Shown piece after piece: positions 1-8,926 of a stretch of DNA of 64,000 nt. Position numbers and translations under genes: made by a program. The stretch's first letter is position 1. Each line of letters begins with the position of its first letter. Source of the stretch: a bacterium (GTDB taxonomy: Bacteria > Verrucomicrobiota > Verrucomicrobiia > Limisphaerales > J093); contig JAJXZJ010000025.1 in the NCBI GenBank assembly GCA_021780105.1, positions 51,375-115,374 of the forward strand. The letters run 5' to 3'. A model generated the notes under the pieces. That model was not told where the DNA came from and searched no databases. It was given only the letters and a program-made list of their open reading frames with translations.

Positions 1-856
1 CGATGCGGGCCGCCTCCGGCCGGAAACCGATCCACACCGCCTGGCCCGGCGCAAGGCCCGGTTTGCCCTCGGCCAGCAGGCGACCGAATTCCGTCCGCAA
101 CCGCGCGCCCTCCGCGGACGCGGTTTCCACGTCGCCCGGCAGCCAGTTGGTTTCGCCGATGAAGTCGGCGACGAAGCGGTTGGCCGGCGCGCCATAAACC
201 GCGCGCGGCTCGCCCACCTGTTCCACCACGCCGTCGTGCAGCACAGCCAGACGGTCTGCCAGGGACAGTGATTCCTTCTGGTCGTGCGTGACGTAAATCG
301 TCGTGATCCGCGTCTGCTCATGGATGCGGCGGATTTCCTCGCGCATTTCCAGACGCAGTTTCGCGTCGAGGTTCGACAGCGGCTCGTCGAGGAGCAACAC
401 GTCCGGCCGGATGACGAGCGCCCGCGCCAGCGCCACGCGCTGCTGCTGGCCGCCGGAAAGCTGGTTCGGCGAGCGGTCGGCCAGATTCTCCATCTGCACG
501 ATGCCCAGCGTCTCGGCCACGCGCTGTTTCTTTTTCGCGGCAGAAAATCGGCGCACGTCCAGGCCGTAGGCGACGTTTTCCGCGACCGTCAGGTGCGGCC
601 AGAGCGCGTAATTCTGAAACACCATGCCCGTGTTGCGCTGGTGTGGTGGCACGCCATTCATCGGCCGGTCGCCAAAAAAAACGCCACCTTCCTCGGGCTG
701 GTAAAACCCGGCGATCAGCCGCAGCAGCGTGGTCTTGCCGCAGCCGGACGGGCCGAGCAGGAAGAACAATTCACGGTCGCGGATTTCAAGGGAAATGTCC
801 TTCAGCACCGGCGTGGCGCCGAAGCCTTTGGTGACATGGCGGACGGAGACATTCAT
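1..856 (-). CDS. ABC transporter ATP-binding protein (PotA/FbpC type), C-terminus cut by window edge
   Basis: This is the ATPase of an ABC importer of the polyamine/ferric-iron/thiamine type. Reading from ATG at 856 the protein begins MNVSVRHVTKGFGATPV and shows Walker A (GPSGCGKTT), the signature LSGGQQQRVALARAL, Walker B (VLLLDEPLSNLD) and the switch histidine in VTHDQ. A regulatory C-terminal part of the TOBE kind begins (GFRPEA) and runs off the window, so the stop codon is not seen. Its ATG overlaps the stop of the upstream solute-binding protein gene in an ATGA, so the two are translationally coupled. No permease is in the window; it may lie just beyond position 1. The substrate cannot be read from the sequence. 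Confidence 0.93.
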   Translation of the reverse strand, partial: MNVSVRHVTKGFGATPVLKDISLEIRDRELFFLLGPSGCGKTTLLRLIAGFYQPEEGGVFFGDRPMNGVPPHQRNTGMVFQNYALWPHLTVAENVAYGLDVRRFSAAKKKQRVAETLGIVQMENLADRSPNQLSGGQQQRVALARALVIRPDVLLLDEPLSNLDAKLRLEMREEIRRIHEQTRITTIYVTHDQKESLSLADRLAVLHDGVVEQVGEPRAVYGAPANRFVADFIGETNWLPGDVETASAEGARLRTEFGRLLAEGKPGLAPGQAVWIGFRPEAARI

Positions 857-2211
857 GGCGGGTTGATGGCGGGGGCTTCGCCAAGCCGGCGATACTTTTG
901 CTGCGCCCAGGTTTGCCATTCGATCTGCTTGCGGTTGCGGAACGCGGGATCCTTCCACGACGTTTTCGCCAGCGCCAGCGCCTCGGCTTCCGTGAGTGGC
1001 GCCCGGCCCAGCGCGACGCAATCCGCCGCCGACTGTCCGCGGCGGATGATCGCCCGCCACGCCTTGCGAAGTTCCGGGTGCGTGTCCACCAGCAGCGCGC
1101 CGACGAGCGCGGCCACCACGTCGCGCCGGTCGCGGGCGAGCTGGGCGTTGTAACGAAACGTCTGTTTCAACTCGAACGGCGAGAACGCGATGTTGCTCAC
1201 GTCGCGGTAGCGCCGGTAGAAGTCCGGCCGCACGGACATGCGTTCGATCGAATACCGCTGCGGGCCTTCCGGATGGCCGCGCGGCAGGAACCAGAGTTTC
1301 TGCCCCGGCTCGCCCATCACGAACTGGAGGAACCGCTGCGCCAGTTCCCGGTGCGGCGCGCCCTTCAGGATGCAAATGCCGTCCGGACTGATCGCGGTGA
1401 AATCCTCCGGCAGGACGAAGGTCATGTTCGTGCGGCCGGCGACCGCCACCTGCGTGAAGCCGTAAAAATCAATCGCAAACCCGTAGGCGCTCTGGCCCAG
1501 CGTCACGTCCTTGGCGGTGCTCGACGAAAAGCGGTCGAAGTTCCCGACGTTGCCGCCGATTTCCGTCACCAACTGCCAGCCGCGCTCCCAGCCGCAGGCC
1601 TGGAAGAACGACTCGAACATGTTGTTCATCGTCCCGCTGTTGCGCGGGTCCGCCGCGCCCACCCAGCCGTAGAGCCGCGGGTCGGCCAAATCTGCCCAGC
1701 GCCGCACCTGCGGCAGGCCCACGAGGCGCTGAACGCGGGTGTTTTGCAGAATGCCGAAGCTGGAAAGCGCCGCGCCATACCAGCGGAATTGCGGGTCGTA
1801 AATCTCCACGCCGTTCGCGCTCTGCGGAATGCCGTCGAGAATTGCGGCCGGCAGCCGGTACGGTTCGGTCAGTTTCCGATCCGCGAGCAGCAAATACGGC
1901 TCCGGCCCGCCGCCGAAAAAACAGTCAATGCCGATGCCGTCCGGCTTGGCGGCGAACTCCGATTGCACGAACCGCACCGCGTCCGCCGTGCCGCCGACAT
2001 CGCGCCACTCGACGCCCGCATCCCCGCCAAACTGCTGCCGATACCACGCCGCAAAGCCGCGGCTGAATTCCTCGCGGATGGAGAGGTTGTGCGGCGAGAT
2101 GACGATGACGGATTCGGCGGCCAGCATCGCTCCGGGCAGCCATCCCAGAAGCAGAATCGCTGCCCGCCACCAGCCGGGGAACCGTGGTTGGCCGTGCCGC
2201 ATCGCGGCCAA
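853..2211 (-). CDS. ABC transporter extracellular solute-binding protein, family 1-like
   Basis: A 452-residue exported solute-binding protein. A hydrophobic leader (WWRAAILLLGWLPGAMLAAE) is followed by a mature part starting ESVIVISPH, a beginning typical of Fe(III)/thiamine/putrescine binding proteins. The chain has the length and alternating alpha/beta character of a type II periplasmic binding protein, with NFDRFSSSTAKDV and GQSAYGFAIDFYGF resembling the inter-lobe part. An in-frame ATG at 2202 would give a slightly shorter leader and is equally possible. It should bind substrate outside the inner membrane and hand it to the importer whose ATPase gene follows with a 4-bp overlap. The ligand is unknown. 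Confidence 0.88.
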   Translation of the reverse strand: MAAMRHGQPRFPGWWRAAILLLGWLPGAMLAAESVIVISPHNLSIREEFSRGFAAWYRQQFGGDAGVEWRDVGGTADAVRFVQSEFAAKPDGIGIDCFFGGGPEPYLLLADRKLTEPYRLPAAILDGIPQSANGVEIYDPQFRWYGAALSSFGILQNTRVQRLVGLPQVRRWADLADPRLYGWVGAADPRNSGTMNNMFESFFQACGWERGWQLVTEIGGNVGNFDRFSSSTAKDVTLGQSAYGFAIDFYGFTQVAVAGRTNMTFVLPEDFTAISPDGICILKGAPHRELAQRFLQFVMGEPGQKLWFLPRGHPEGPQRYSIERMSVRPDFYRRYRDVSNIAFSPFELKQTFRYNAQLARDRRDVVAALVGALLVDTHPELRKAWRAIIRRGQSAADCVALGRAPLTEAEALALAKTSWKDPAFRNRKQIEWQTWAQQKYRRLGEAPAINPP

Positions 2212-2268
2212 GGTAGAAGCACTCCGGCGCGGAAAACAACGGCGAAATGCGCGCCGCCGGCGCGCGGC

Positions 2269-3192
2269 TCAGGCCGGCAACGCTTCAAGCGCGGCGATGC
2301 GCGACTCCAGCGGCGGATGCGTGCTGAAGAGCAGGTGCAGCAAACCGCCCCGGCCGCCGTTGATTTTCAGCGTCGCAAAGGCGTCCTGCCCGCCGCTTGC
2401 CGGCGCGGGTTGCGGTCCCGCGGCCACCCGCTGCAGGGCGCGCAGGGCGGCGATCATGTTGTCGCGGCCGGCGTAACGCGCGCCGCCGGCATCGGCGCGG
2501 AATTCGCGCCAGCGCGAAAACCAGCAGACCACGATTGCGCCGAACAGCGAGAACACGACTTCAAACACCATCACGAGCAGATATTGGAAGAAATAACTCG
2601 GCCGGTCATCATCGCTGCGGCGCATGGCGTTCGTGACCGCGAAGGCCGCCAGCCGCGCGAAGAACATGACGAACGCGTTGATCACGCCCTGGATCAACGT
2701 CATCGTCACCATGTCGCCGTTGGCGACGTGGGTGATTTCGTGGGCGAGAACGCCGCGGACCTCGTTCCGGTTCATGTTCTGCAATAGACCGCTCGAAACC
2801 GCCACCAGCGCACGCGACCGCGACGGACCGGTGGCGAAGGCGTTTAATTCCGGCGAGTTGAAGAAGCCGACCTCCGGCATCACCGGCAGCCCCGCCCGCC
2901 GCGCGAGGTCATGCACCAGTTCCACCAACGCCCGCGCCTGCGGATCGTCCGTGTCGGGCGGGATCACCTGCACGCCCATCATCCACCTGGCCATCAGCCG
3001 GGAGATGGCGAGCGAAATGAAGGCGCCGCCCATGCCCCACACGAAGCAGAACACCAGCAGCGCGCTGTAACCCTGGCCGCCGAGGCGCGTGCCGACGCCC
3101 AGCACGGCCAGCACCAGCGAGATGGTCAACACCACCAGGAAGTTGACCGCCAGAAAGAGCACGACTCGTTTGGCAATACCACCGAATTTCAT
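2269..3192 (-). CDS. htpX: Zinc metalloprotease HtpX (M48)
   Basis: An inner-membrane zinc endopeptidase involved in quality control of membrane proteins. The 307-residue chain has two N-terminal membrane segments (about residues 8-33 and 42-65), the zinc-binding HEITH motif at residues 151-155 within VLAHEITHVANGD, two further hydrophobic segments, and the downstream EFRADAGGA motif supplying the third zinc-ligand glutamate. FATGPSRSRALVAVSSGLL upstream of the active site is typical of HtpX. Length matches the usual 280-310 residues. The gene has its own 317-bp upstream gap and is probably monocistronic. Homologues respond to envelope stress, but no binding site is recognisable here. Confidence 0.96.
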   Translation of the reverse strand: MKFGGIAKRVVLFLAVNFLVVLTISLVLAVLGVGTRLGGQGYSALLVFCFVWGMGGAFISLAISRLMARWMMGVQVIPPDTDDPQARALVELVHDLARRAGLPVMPEVGFFNSPELNAFATGPSRSRALVAVSSGLLQNMNRNEVRGVLAHEITHVANGDMVTMTLIQGVINAFVMFFARLAAFAVTNAMRRSDDDRPSYFFQYLLVMVFEVVFSLFGAIVVCWFSRWREFRADAGGARYAGRDNMIAALRALQRVAAGPQPAPASGGQDAFATLKINGGRGGLLHLLFSTHPPLESRIAALEALPA

Positions 3193-3509
3193 GGTTCAAC
3201 CTGAGTTTTGAGAGTTGTCATTTGGACCACCGGAAGGACGGCGCGTTCACCGCATCCTCCCGCAGCCGCCACGACGGGCGACCGGCTACAGCATGAGCAC
3301 ATTTTCCGGCGGCGTGCAAGCGGGCTGCGTCCACCAGGAAAGACACGAATTACACGAAACCGCTCTGTAATACTTGGGGCAGATTCGTCGTAAATAGATG
3401 GTTTCAAACATAAACCAGCGTGCGGATTGGATGAAAAACCATTTTGGAGGCCGGCTCAATGCGCGGGCAGGCTGAAAAACGGCTTTTGCGAGCGGACTTG
3501 GGCGGCGCG
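3193..3509. other. Intergenic gap upstream of htpX
   Basis: This 317-bp gap lies between the start of htpX and the stop of the M24 peptidase gene, both on the minus strand. It must hold the htpX promoter, but no convincing -35/-10 pair stands out. At 3342-3359 it carries a short run of the 9-bp motif ACACGAATT/ACACGAAAC, the reverse complement of the TTTCGTGTG repeat seen at 39052-39081. Small ORFs here have no coding character. Confidence 0.6.
3342..3359. repeat. Short copy of intergenic 9-bp TTTCGTGTG-type repeat
   Basis: Two adjacent 9-bp units (ACACGAATT, ACACGAAAC) match, in reverse complement, the three-unit array at 39052-39081. I infer a dispersed intergenic simple repeat. With only two units the match could be chance. 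Confidence 0.4.
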
Positions 3510-4643
3510 TCAGACCTCCAGCACCTTCTCGAACTTGGTCAGGTTGCGCGCCCCGTTGTCCGTCACCAGCGCCACGTCCTCCAGTCGCACGCCGCCGACC
3601 GATGGGTAGTAGAGGCCGGGTTCCACCGTGACGACGTGCCCCGGTTGGAGCACCGCGTCCGAGGCGGCGCTCAAGCGCGGGGACTCGTGAATTTCCAGGC
3701 CCAGCCCGTGGCCCGTGCCGTGGAAAAAGCCCTGCATCCGGCCGTTGTGGCGGCCGGTGGGGTAGCCTTCCTGCTCAAAGAATTCCTGGATTGCGGCGTG
3801 GACTCTCGCGCCCTTTGTGCCGGCGCGCACGAGCTCGAAGCCGAGCTGCTGCCCGTGGCAGACCGTGTCGTAAAGTTTCCGCACCGCCTCGCTGGCACGA
3901 CCCTTGACCACGGTGCGCGTGATGTCGCCGTAATAACCGGTCTTCTGCGAGCGCGGGAAGATGTCGAGGATCACCGGCTGGTTGACGTGCAACGGCCCGT
4001 GGCCGACCTCGTGCGGATCGCACGTCTGCCCGCCGCCGGCGGCGATGGTCTGGTTCGCCGTGCCGCCGGCCTGGATGATCGCGATCTGGATGATCGCCTG
4101 GAGCTTTTCCGACGTGAGCGGCACGCCGTGATAAAGCAACTGTCCGCCGGGACCGACCTTCGAGGTGCGGATGGCCTGGATGCCCTCGGCCATGCCCACC
4201 TCCGCCATCATCAGCGCCGCGCTGATCTTCTTCACCTCCGCCGGAGTTTTGAATTCGCGTTCCGGGAAGAAAAACGCGCCGGGGCGCACCTTGACGCGCA
4301 CCTTGAGCCGGCGCAATTCACGGGCCAGGCCGTGCGGGAAGTTCGCCGGGACAAGGAATTTTTTGACCCCCAGTTCCTTCGCCATGAGCCGGATGACCGG
4401 GGCGAAACCGTCGTTGCCGCCGCGCCACCGGCCCAGTTTCCGCTGGCATTGGGACAGGGGCACCACGCGGCAGTGGCGGGCGCAGCGGCGGACGCGGTCC
4501 ACCTCCAGGTCGCTGGCCACGACGTAAGCCTGGTCCTTCGCGAAGAGGTAAACAAACGGGTCCGGCACCGACATGCCGACGGCGTAACGCATGTTCGCGT
4601 CGTGCTCACTGTCGGCAACAATCAGGAAATTGTCGGCGCTCAT
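3510..4643 (-). CDS. M24 family metallopeptidase (Xaa-Pro aminopeptidase/dipeptidase-like)
   Basis: A 377-residue metallopeptidase of the pita-bread fold, expected to cleave peptides next to proline. The ATG at 4643 (MSADNFLIVADSEHDANMRY) is preferred because a longer frame would overlap the fucosidase gene by 58 bp. The N-terminal creatinase-like domain spans about residues 1-150. The catalytic domain shows the metal ligands in order: Asp in VILDIFPRS, Asp in GYYGDITRT, His in HGTGHGLGLEIHE, Glu in TVEPGLYYP and Glu in VRLEDVALVT. All five ligands are present, so it should be active. It lies downstream of the fucosidase gene on the same strand with a 122-bp gap, so co-transcription is possible but not shown. 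Confidence 0.92.
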   Translation of the reverse strand: MSADNFLIVADSEHDANMRYAVGMSVPDPFVYLFAKDQAYVVASDLEVDRVRRCARHCRVVPLSQCQRKLGRWRGGNDGFAPVIRLMAKELGVKKFLVPANFPHGLARELRRLKVRVKVRPGAFFFPEREFKTPAEVKKISAALMMAEVGMAEGIQAIRTSKVGPGGQLLYHGVPLTSEKLQAIIQIAIIQAGGTANQTIAAGGGQTCDPHEVGHGPLHVNQPVILDIFPRSQKTGYYGDITRTVVKGRASEAVRKLYDTVCHGQQLGFELVRAGTKGARVHAAIQEFFEQEGYPTGRHNGRMQGFFHGTGHGLGLEIHESPRLSAASDAVLQPGHVVTVEPGLYYPSVGGVRLEDVALVTDNGARNLTKFEKVLEV

Positions 4644-4765
4644 ACAGGTCTGGGCGACTGGACTCTGGCACCACCGCTGCCCGCTGGAAAGTCCGGATTT
4701 GTTCTGCCAGTCAGGCCCGAAACGTTCGCGAAATTCCAATCGGCGGCGCTCCGGCCAGGCGGACT

Positions 4766-6247
4766 TCACTTCGCCGGCCGAAGTTCGGCACCGGTAATTT
4801 TGAACGCGTAGGCGTATTGACACGGAAGCCGGTCGCTGTTGACCACGGGCAGTTCGATGGTCAGCGTGTCGCCTTCAACCTTGTGCGCCAGCGGCGTCGG
4901 CCAGCCGAGCAGCGTCACTTCGCTGTCCGCCGGCAACGTGATGTCGCGGAGGACGAATTGCGCGCCGGGCCAGCCAGGCGTGATGGCGTAGAGCACGCCG
5001 GGCTTTTGCGTGAAAAACGCCTCCTTCACCGCCTTGTCGCCCTTGGGCGCGAACCCGATCTGGTCCATGAGATTGTATTTGATCATGAACTCGCCGTATT
5101 GCTGGCCGGGGCGTTTGCCGTCCGACCACTGACAGTCACGACCGGCATAACGCGTGCCGTAGATGGCCTCGCCGTTGACCTTCAGCCAGTCGCCCATCTG
5201 GATCAGCCGGTCCTGCATGATCACCGGGATGCGGCCGTCGCCCGTCGGCCCGATGTCGAGCAGGAAGTTGCCGCCGCGGCTGACGAGGTCCACGAGCACG
5301 AGGATCAGTTCGCGGGCGGACTTGTAGTCGTCGAAATTCTCGGCGCGGTTCCAGCCGTAGGAGTAGCCCATGCCGCGGTTTTCCTCCCACGGATGCGAGG
5401 CGTCCGCCATGCCGGCACCGTATTCGGTGGTGTAATAGGTGCCGTGGTGGTGGCGCGTCTCCTTGCCCCAGCGGTCATCCACCACGACCTCATCCTTGCA
5501 TGGCGAATCGTTGAACAGCCACGCCAGCAGCTCCTCGCTGTGCCAGTCCTTCGACGGCAGGTCCCATTCGCCGTCGCTGAAAATGATCGCCGGCCGGTAG
5601 CGGGTGACGACGTCTTTGAACTGCGGCATCATGTGCTCGGTCACGTAACGCGGTTTGTCGGTGAGCCAAAGCGGGTTGAACCACTCGTAGAGCGAGTAAT
5701 AGAAGCCGAATTTCAGTCCGCGTTTGCGGACGGCGGTGGCCAGGTCGCCGAGCAGGTCGCGCTTCGGGCCGATTTCCGCGGCGTTCCACGGCCGGCCCCA
5801 GGTTTTGCTCGCCTCGGCGCTGGGCCAGAGCGCGAAGCCTTCGTGGTGCTTGGAGGTCGGCACGATGTATTTCGCGCCGGAGCGGGCGAAGAGGTCCGCC
5901 CACTGGTCCGGGTTGAAATACTCGGCTTTGAACATCGGCGCGAAGTCCTGGTAGTTGAATTTTTCGCCGTAAATCTGCTTGTGATGCTGCCACCAGACGT
6001 TGTCCGGCTTCTTGTCCGCCATGTTGTGCCAATACCATTCGGCGTAACTCTTCGGCGCGCCCCAGCCCGGCACGGAATAAACACCCCAATGGATGAAGAT
6101 GCCGAACTTGGCGTCGAGATACCACGTCGGGCAGGGCCGTTTGTCGAGGGAGTTCCAGTTGGCCTCGTAGCGCGTCTCCGCGGCGAGCGCGGAGCCAACC
6201 AGCGTGGCGAGGGACAGGAGCGGGGCGAATTGGGCGAAAATGTTCAT
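4766..6247 (-). CDS. Exported alpha-L-fucosidase, GH29
   Basis: A 493-residue exported glycosidase of family GH29 that should release alpha-L-fucose from glycans. The ATG at 6247 is preferred over the longer frame from 6292 because it directly starts a signal peptide (MNIFAQFAPLLSLATLVGSA). Family marks are WYLDAKFGIFIHWGVYSVPGW at the start of the barrel, YIVPTSKHHEGFALW, and GLKFGFYYSLYEW. The FSDGEWD segment contains the candidate nucleophile aspartate, and LLDIGPTGDGRIP is typical of the family. A small beta-sandwich is expected at the C-terminus. Together with the fucose-isomerase-like protein at 31.7 kb it suggests use of fucose-containing polysaccharides. Confidence 0.95.
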   Translation of the reverse strand: MNIFAQFAPLLSLATLVGSALAAETRYEANWNSLDKRPCPTWYLDAKFGIFIHWGVYSVPGWGAPKSYAEWYWHNMADKKPDNVWWQHHKQIYGEKFNYQDFAPMFKAEYFNPDQWADLFARSGAKYIVPTSKHHEGFALWPSAEASKTWGRPWNAAEIGPKRDLLGDLATAVRKRGLKFGFYYSLYEWFNPLWLTDKPRYVTEHMMPQFKDVVTRYRPAIIFSDGEWDLPSKDWHSEELLAWLFNDSPCKDEVVVDDRWGKETRHHHGTYYTTEYGAGMADASHPWEENRGMGYSYGWNRAENFDDYKSARELILVLVDLVSRGGNFLLDIGPTGDGRIPVIMQDRLIQMGDWLKVNGEAIYGTRYAGRDCQWSDGKRPGQQYGEFMIKYNLMDQIGFAPKGDKAVKEAFFTQKPGVLYAITPGWPGAQFVLRDITLPADSEVTLLGWPTPLAHKVEGDTLTIELPVVNSDRLPCQYAYAFKITGAELRPAK

Positions 6248-6352
6248 GCGATGACCGAAACGATTGCTGCGTTGTCGCCGTGAGGAAATCAAATTGCCGC
6301 CCGTCGGTCAACGGCACTTTGACTTCGTCGCCGCCCACCCTAACTTGGCGCG

Positions 6353-7393
6353 ATGTCCGCGTTGACGATCGAGTTCAGCCACGGCGGCCTGCGCCTGCCA
6401 CGGCCCGGCTTGTGGCTGGACCCGCACCGGGCGCAGCGTGGGCCGGAGCGGGTCTTCGTCAGCCACGCGCACGCCGACCACACCGCGCCGCATCGCGAGG
6501 TGATCCTGACCGAGGCCACGGCGCGGCTGATGCGGGCGCGAATCGGCGGCCGGCGCACCGAGCACATCCTGACGTTCGGCGAGCCGCGCGAGTTTGCCGG
6601 GCCGGAGGGCGCGTTCCGCCTCACCCTGCTGCCGGCCGGGCACATTCTCGGCAGCGCAATGATCTTGCTCGAGGCCGACGGCGAATCGCTGCTCTACACC
6701 GGCGATTTCAAACTTCAGCCCGGCTTCGCTGCGGAACGCTGCGCCCCGCAGCACGCGGACTGGCTGGTGATGGAAACCACGTTCGGCCGGCCGGAATACG
6801 TATTCCCACCGGCGGACACGGCGATGGGCGCGGTGGTGGAATTCTGTCGCGCGACGCTGGCGGCCGGCGCGACGCCGGTGCTGCTGGCGTATTCGCTGGG
6901 CAAAAGCCAGGAATTACTCGCCGGCCTGGCGGGCGCCGATCTGCCGCTGGCGCTGGACGAATCGGTCTGGAAAATGACCAAGGTTTACGAGGAATGCGGC
7001 TGGCGTTTTCCGGCGCACGAACGCCTTGGCCCGGCGGGAGCGCGTGGCAAGGTGCTCCTCTGCCCACCGCAACTTGCCCGCGCCGCAGCGCTGGCGGCCG
7101 GTGAGCCGACGCGCACGGCCATCGTCAGCGGCTGGGCGGTGGACCCGGGCTGCCGCTTCCGCTATGGCGCGGACGCGGCGTTTCCGTTGAGCGATCACGC
7201 GGATTTCCCGGACTTGATCGAGTTCGTCCGGCGCGTCGCGCCGAAGCGCGTCTTCACCCTGCACGGCTTTGCCGCGGATTTTGCCACCGAATTGCGTGAC
7301 CGCGGTCACGATGCCCGTGCGTTGAGCGAGGCCGAGCAATTGACGCTGGCGCTGGGGCTGACCCGACCGGCGCCCGTGCTACGGCCCGGTTGA
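6353..7393 (+). CDS. Metallo-beta-lactamase/beta-CASP fold exonuclease-like protein
   Basis: A 346-residue protein of the metallo-beta-lactamase fold related to YSH1/CPSF73-type nucleases and to the ligase-associated DNA exonuclease group. Visible motifs are VFVSHAHADHTAPH (motif II, HxHxDH), the histidine in LPAGHILGSAMI (motif III), LLYTGDFKLQPG (motif IV Asp), the beta-CASP part with LAYSLGKSQELL and GWAVDPG, and the C-terminal SDHADFPDLIEF histidine. The complete ligand set implies a dinuclear zinc phosphodiesterase acting on nucleic acid. No ligase or RNA-processing partner is adjacent, so DNA versus RNA specificity is open. It is divergently transcribed from the fucosidase gene. Confidence 0.88.
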   Translation: MSALTIEFSHGGLRLPRPGLWLDPHRAQRGPERVFVSHAHADHTAPHREVILTEATARLMRARIGGRRTEHILTFGEPREFAGPEGAFRLTLLPAGHILGSAMILLEADGESLLYTGDFKLQPGFAAERCAPQHADWLVMETTFGRPEYVFPPADTAMGAVVEFCRATLAAGATPVLLAYSLGKSQELLAGLAGADLPLALDESVWKMTKVYEECGWRFPAHERLGPAGARGKVLLCPPQLARAAALAAGEPTRTAIVSGWAVDPGCRFRYGADAAFPLSDHADFPDLIEFVRRVAPKRVFTLHGFAADFATELRDRGHDARALSEAEQLTLALGLTRPAPVLRPG

Positions 7394-7419
7394 CAAACGC
7401 GGCAACTGCGCTTTCTTAT
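7390..7419 (+). promoter_or_regulatory. Possible sigma-70-type promoter for the peroxiredoxin gene
   Basis: A perfect TTGACA lies at 7390-7395, overlapping the stop codon of the upstream gene. A weak -10-like TCTTAT (7414-7419) follows after 18 bp. A good ribosome site (AGGAG) sits just before the ATG at 7504. The -10 match is poor, so this is tentative. Confidence 0.35.
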
Positions 7420-7503
7420 CCGCCATTGTGGCTTGCCGGCTGGCGCAACTCGAATTAACCTCAGCCGGTCAAAACAACATCAACCTCATTCAGGAGAAGA
7501 CCC

Positions 7504-8127
7504 ATGTGTGACTGTGATTGCGAATGCGACAAGACGGTGAGCGTCGGCCAGGAAGTGCCGAATTTTGAGCTCGAAACCTACGATCCCGTAAACCGCGAGT
7601 TCGGCAAGATCTCGCTCGAAGAAATTAAGAAGAAGACCCAGTGGACGGTGCTGGTCTTTTACCCGGCGGACTTCACCTTCGTCTGCCCGACGGAACTGGC
7701 CGATCTGGCGGAACAGCACGCGGCGCTGAAAAAGCTTGGTGCGGAGGTCATTTCCGTCTCGACGGACACGAAGTTCGCACACCTGGCCTGGCGCGACTCC
7801 GAGAAGCTGCTGGCCAACGTAAAATACCTGATGGGCGCGGACCCCACGGGCACGGTCAGCGAGATGTTCGGCGTGTATGACGAGAACAGCGGCCTGGCCT
7901 TGCGCGGGACGTTCATCATCAACCCCGCCGGCGTGCTGGCCTCGTCCGAAGTCAACTTCTACAACGTCGGCCGCAATGCGGACGAGCTGCTGCGCAAGAT
8001 GGAGGCGAACGTCTATCTCGCGGCGCATCCGGCGGAAGCCTGCCCGGCCAAGTGGCATCAGGGCGCCAAGACCCTTACGCCCAGCGAGAAGATGGTCGGC
8101 AAGGTCTTCGAGGCGCTCAACGGCTGA
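7504..8127 (+). CDS. 2-Cys peroxiredoxin (AhpC/Prx1 type) with Cys-rich N-terminus
   Basis: A 207-residue cytoplasmic thiol peroxidase that reduces hydrogen peroxide and organic hydroperoxides. The peroxidatic cysteine is Cys61 in FTFVCPTE and the resolving cysteine is Cys180 in EACPAKW, so this is a typical 2-Cys enzyme. DFTFVCPTELADL, GTFIINPAGV and the YLAAHPAEACPAKWHQGAK tail fit the Prx1/AhpC group. The odd feature is the start: residues 2, 4, 6 and 8 are all cysteine (MCDCDCECDK), which is not part of the normal fold. AGGAG precedes the ATG at a good distance, so the start is secure. A strong terminator follows at once, so the gene is monocistronic. No AhpF or AhpD is adjacent; the reductant is probably thioredoxin. 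Confidence 0.96.
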   Translation: MCDCDCECDKTVSVGQEVPNFELETYDPVNREFGKISLEEIKKKTQWTVLVFYPADFTFVCPTELADLAEQHAALKKLGAEVISVSTDTKFAHLAWRDSEKLLANVKYLMGADPTGTVSEMFGVYDENSGLALRGTFIINPAGVLASSEVNFYNVGRNADELLRKMEANVYLAAHPAEACPAKWHQGAKTLTPSEKMVGKVFEALNG

Positions 8128-8149
8128 GCGTCGGTTTCGAACCATCGCA

Positions 8150-8179
8150 GGCGTCCGGCCTGGGCCGGGCGCCTTTTTT
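8150..8179 (+). terminator. Rho-independent terminator after the peroxiredoxin gene
   Basis: A 9-bp stem (8150-8158 with 8165-8173, one G-U pair) closes a 6-nt loop and is followed by six T at 8174-8179. It lies 22 bp after the peroxiredoxin stop. Confidence 0.9.
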
Positions 8180-8325
8180 GCGAGCGAACGACCGGCGGCG
8201 CCTTCACGACGGTTCGCGCGCTGCGAAAGGCAAAGCCGAAAAGACCGCGCGTTATTTCGTGCGAAGCGCCGCAATTCCAATTCGAGATCTTGAAACGCAG
8301 TTCTCCCAAACCGAAAGAATCGCCC

Positions 8326-8901
8326 ATGTCCAGACTCAACCTCCGCCTGTTGGCCGCCGCGGGCATTCTGCTGCTGGCGGCAGCAACCCAGGCCCAGGAC
8401 ACCAATGTGCTCAAGACCGGGCTTGAAAACTTCGAGGCGCAAACCGGTGTGGTGATAGTGCGGGGCGCCGGCCTCGTGGGAGAAGTTCATGCCGGCTCGG
8501 GAGTGGTGTCGGTTATCACCAAGGAATCCCAGAATTTCCGCTCCGGGCAGAAGCAATACGGCATCGCCATCGGGGTCACAAAAGTCCCCAACGCGCTGGA
8601 GGACAGCACGGTGGTTGACTACGACGAACTGGACAACCTGATCAACGGCATCGAGTTCGTCAGCAAGGCGAATCACAGCGTGACTTCTTTGCCGAGCTTT
8701 GACGCCGGCTTCACCACCCGCGGCGGACTGCGTGTCTTCGCCTACACCAGCATACGTGAACAGGGCGGCGTGCAGGCCGCGGTGCAAGGCCCTCACATGG
8801 CAAACGCGCGGCTCCTGCTGACGCCGGCGCAACTCGCGCAATTCACGGATCTGGTCAAGCAGGCGAAAGCCCAGCTCGACAAATTGCGCACGGCCAAGTG
8901 A
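8326..8901 (+). CDS. Exported protein of unknown function
   Basis: A 191-residue secreted protein I cannot assign to a named family. The ATG at 8326 is chosen over an upstream TTG (8290) because it directly starts a signal peptide (MSRLNLRLLAAAGILLLAAA, then TQAQD as likely cleavage site). The mature part is rich in short beta-strand-like stretches (GVVIVRGAGLVGEV, YGIAIGVTKVP) and ends with a probable amphipathic helix (LAQFTDLVKQAKAQLDKL). It has no cysteine in the mature region, no lipobox and no catalytic motif. It stands alone between a terminator and a convergent ThuA-like gene. A periplasmic role is the most that can be inferred. Confidence 0.75.
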   Translation: MSRLNLRLLAAAGILLLAAATQAQDTNVLKTGLENFEAQTGVVIVRGAGLVGEVHAGSGVVSVITKESQNFRSGQKQYGIAIGVTKVPNALEDSTVVDYDELDNLINGIEFVSKANHSVTSLPSFDAGFTTRGGLRVFAYTSIREQGGVQAAVQGPHMANARLLLTPAQLAQFTDLVKQAKAQLDKLRTAK

Positions 8902-8926
8902 CCGCGGCCCGCGACGACCGCCGCGG

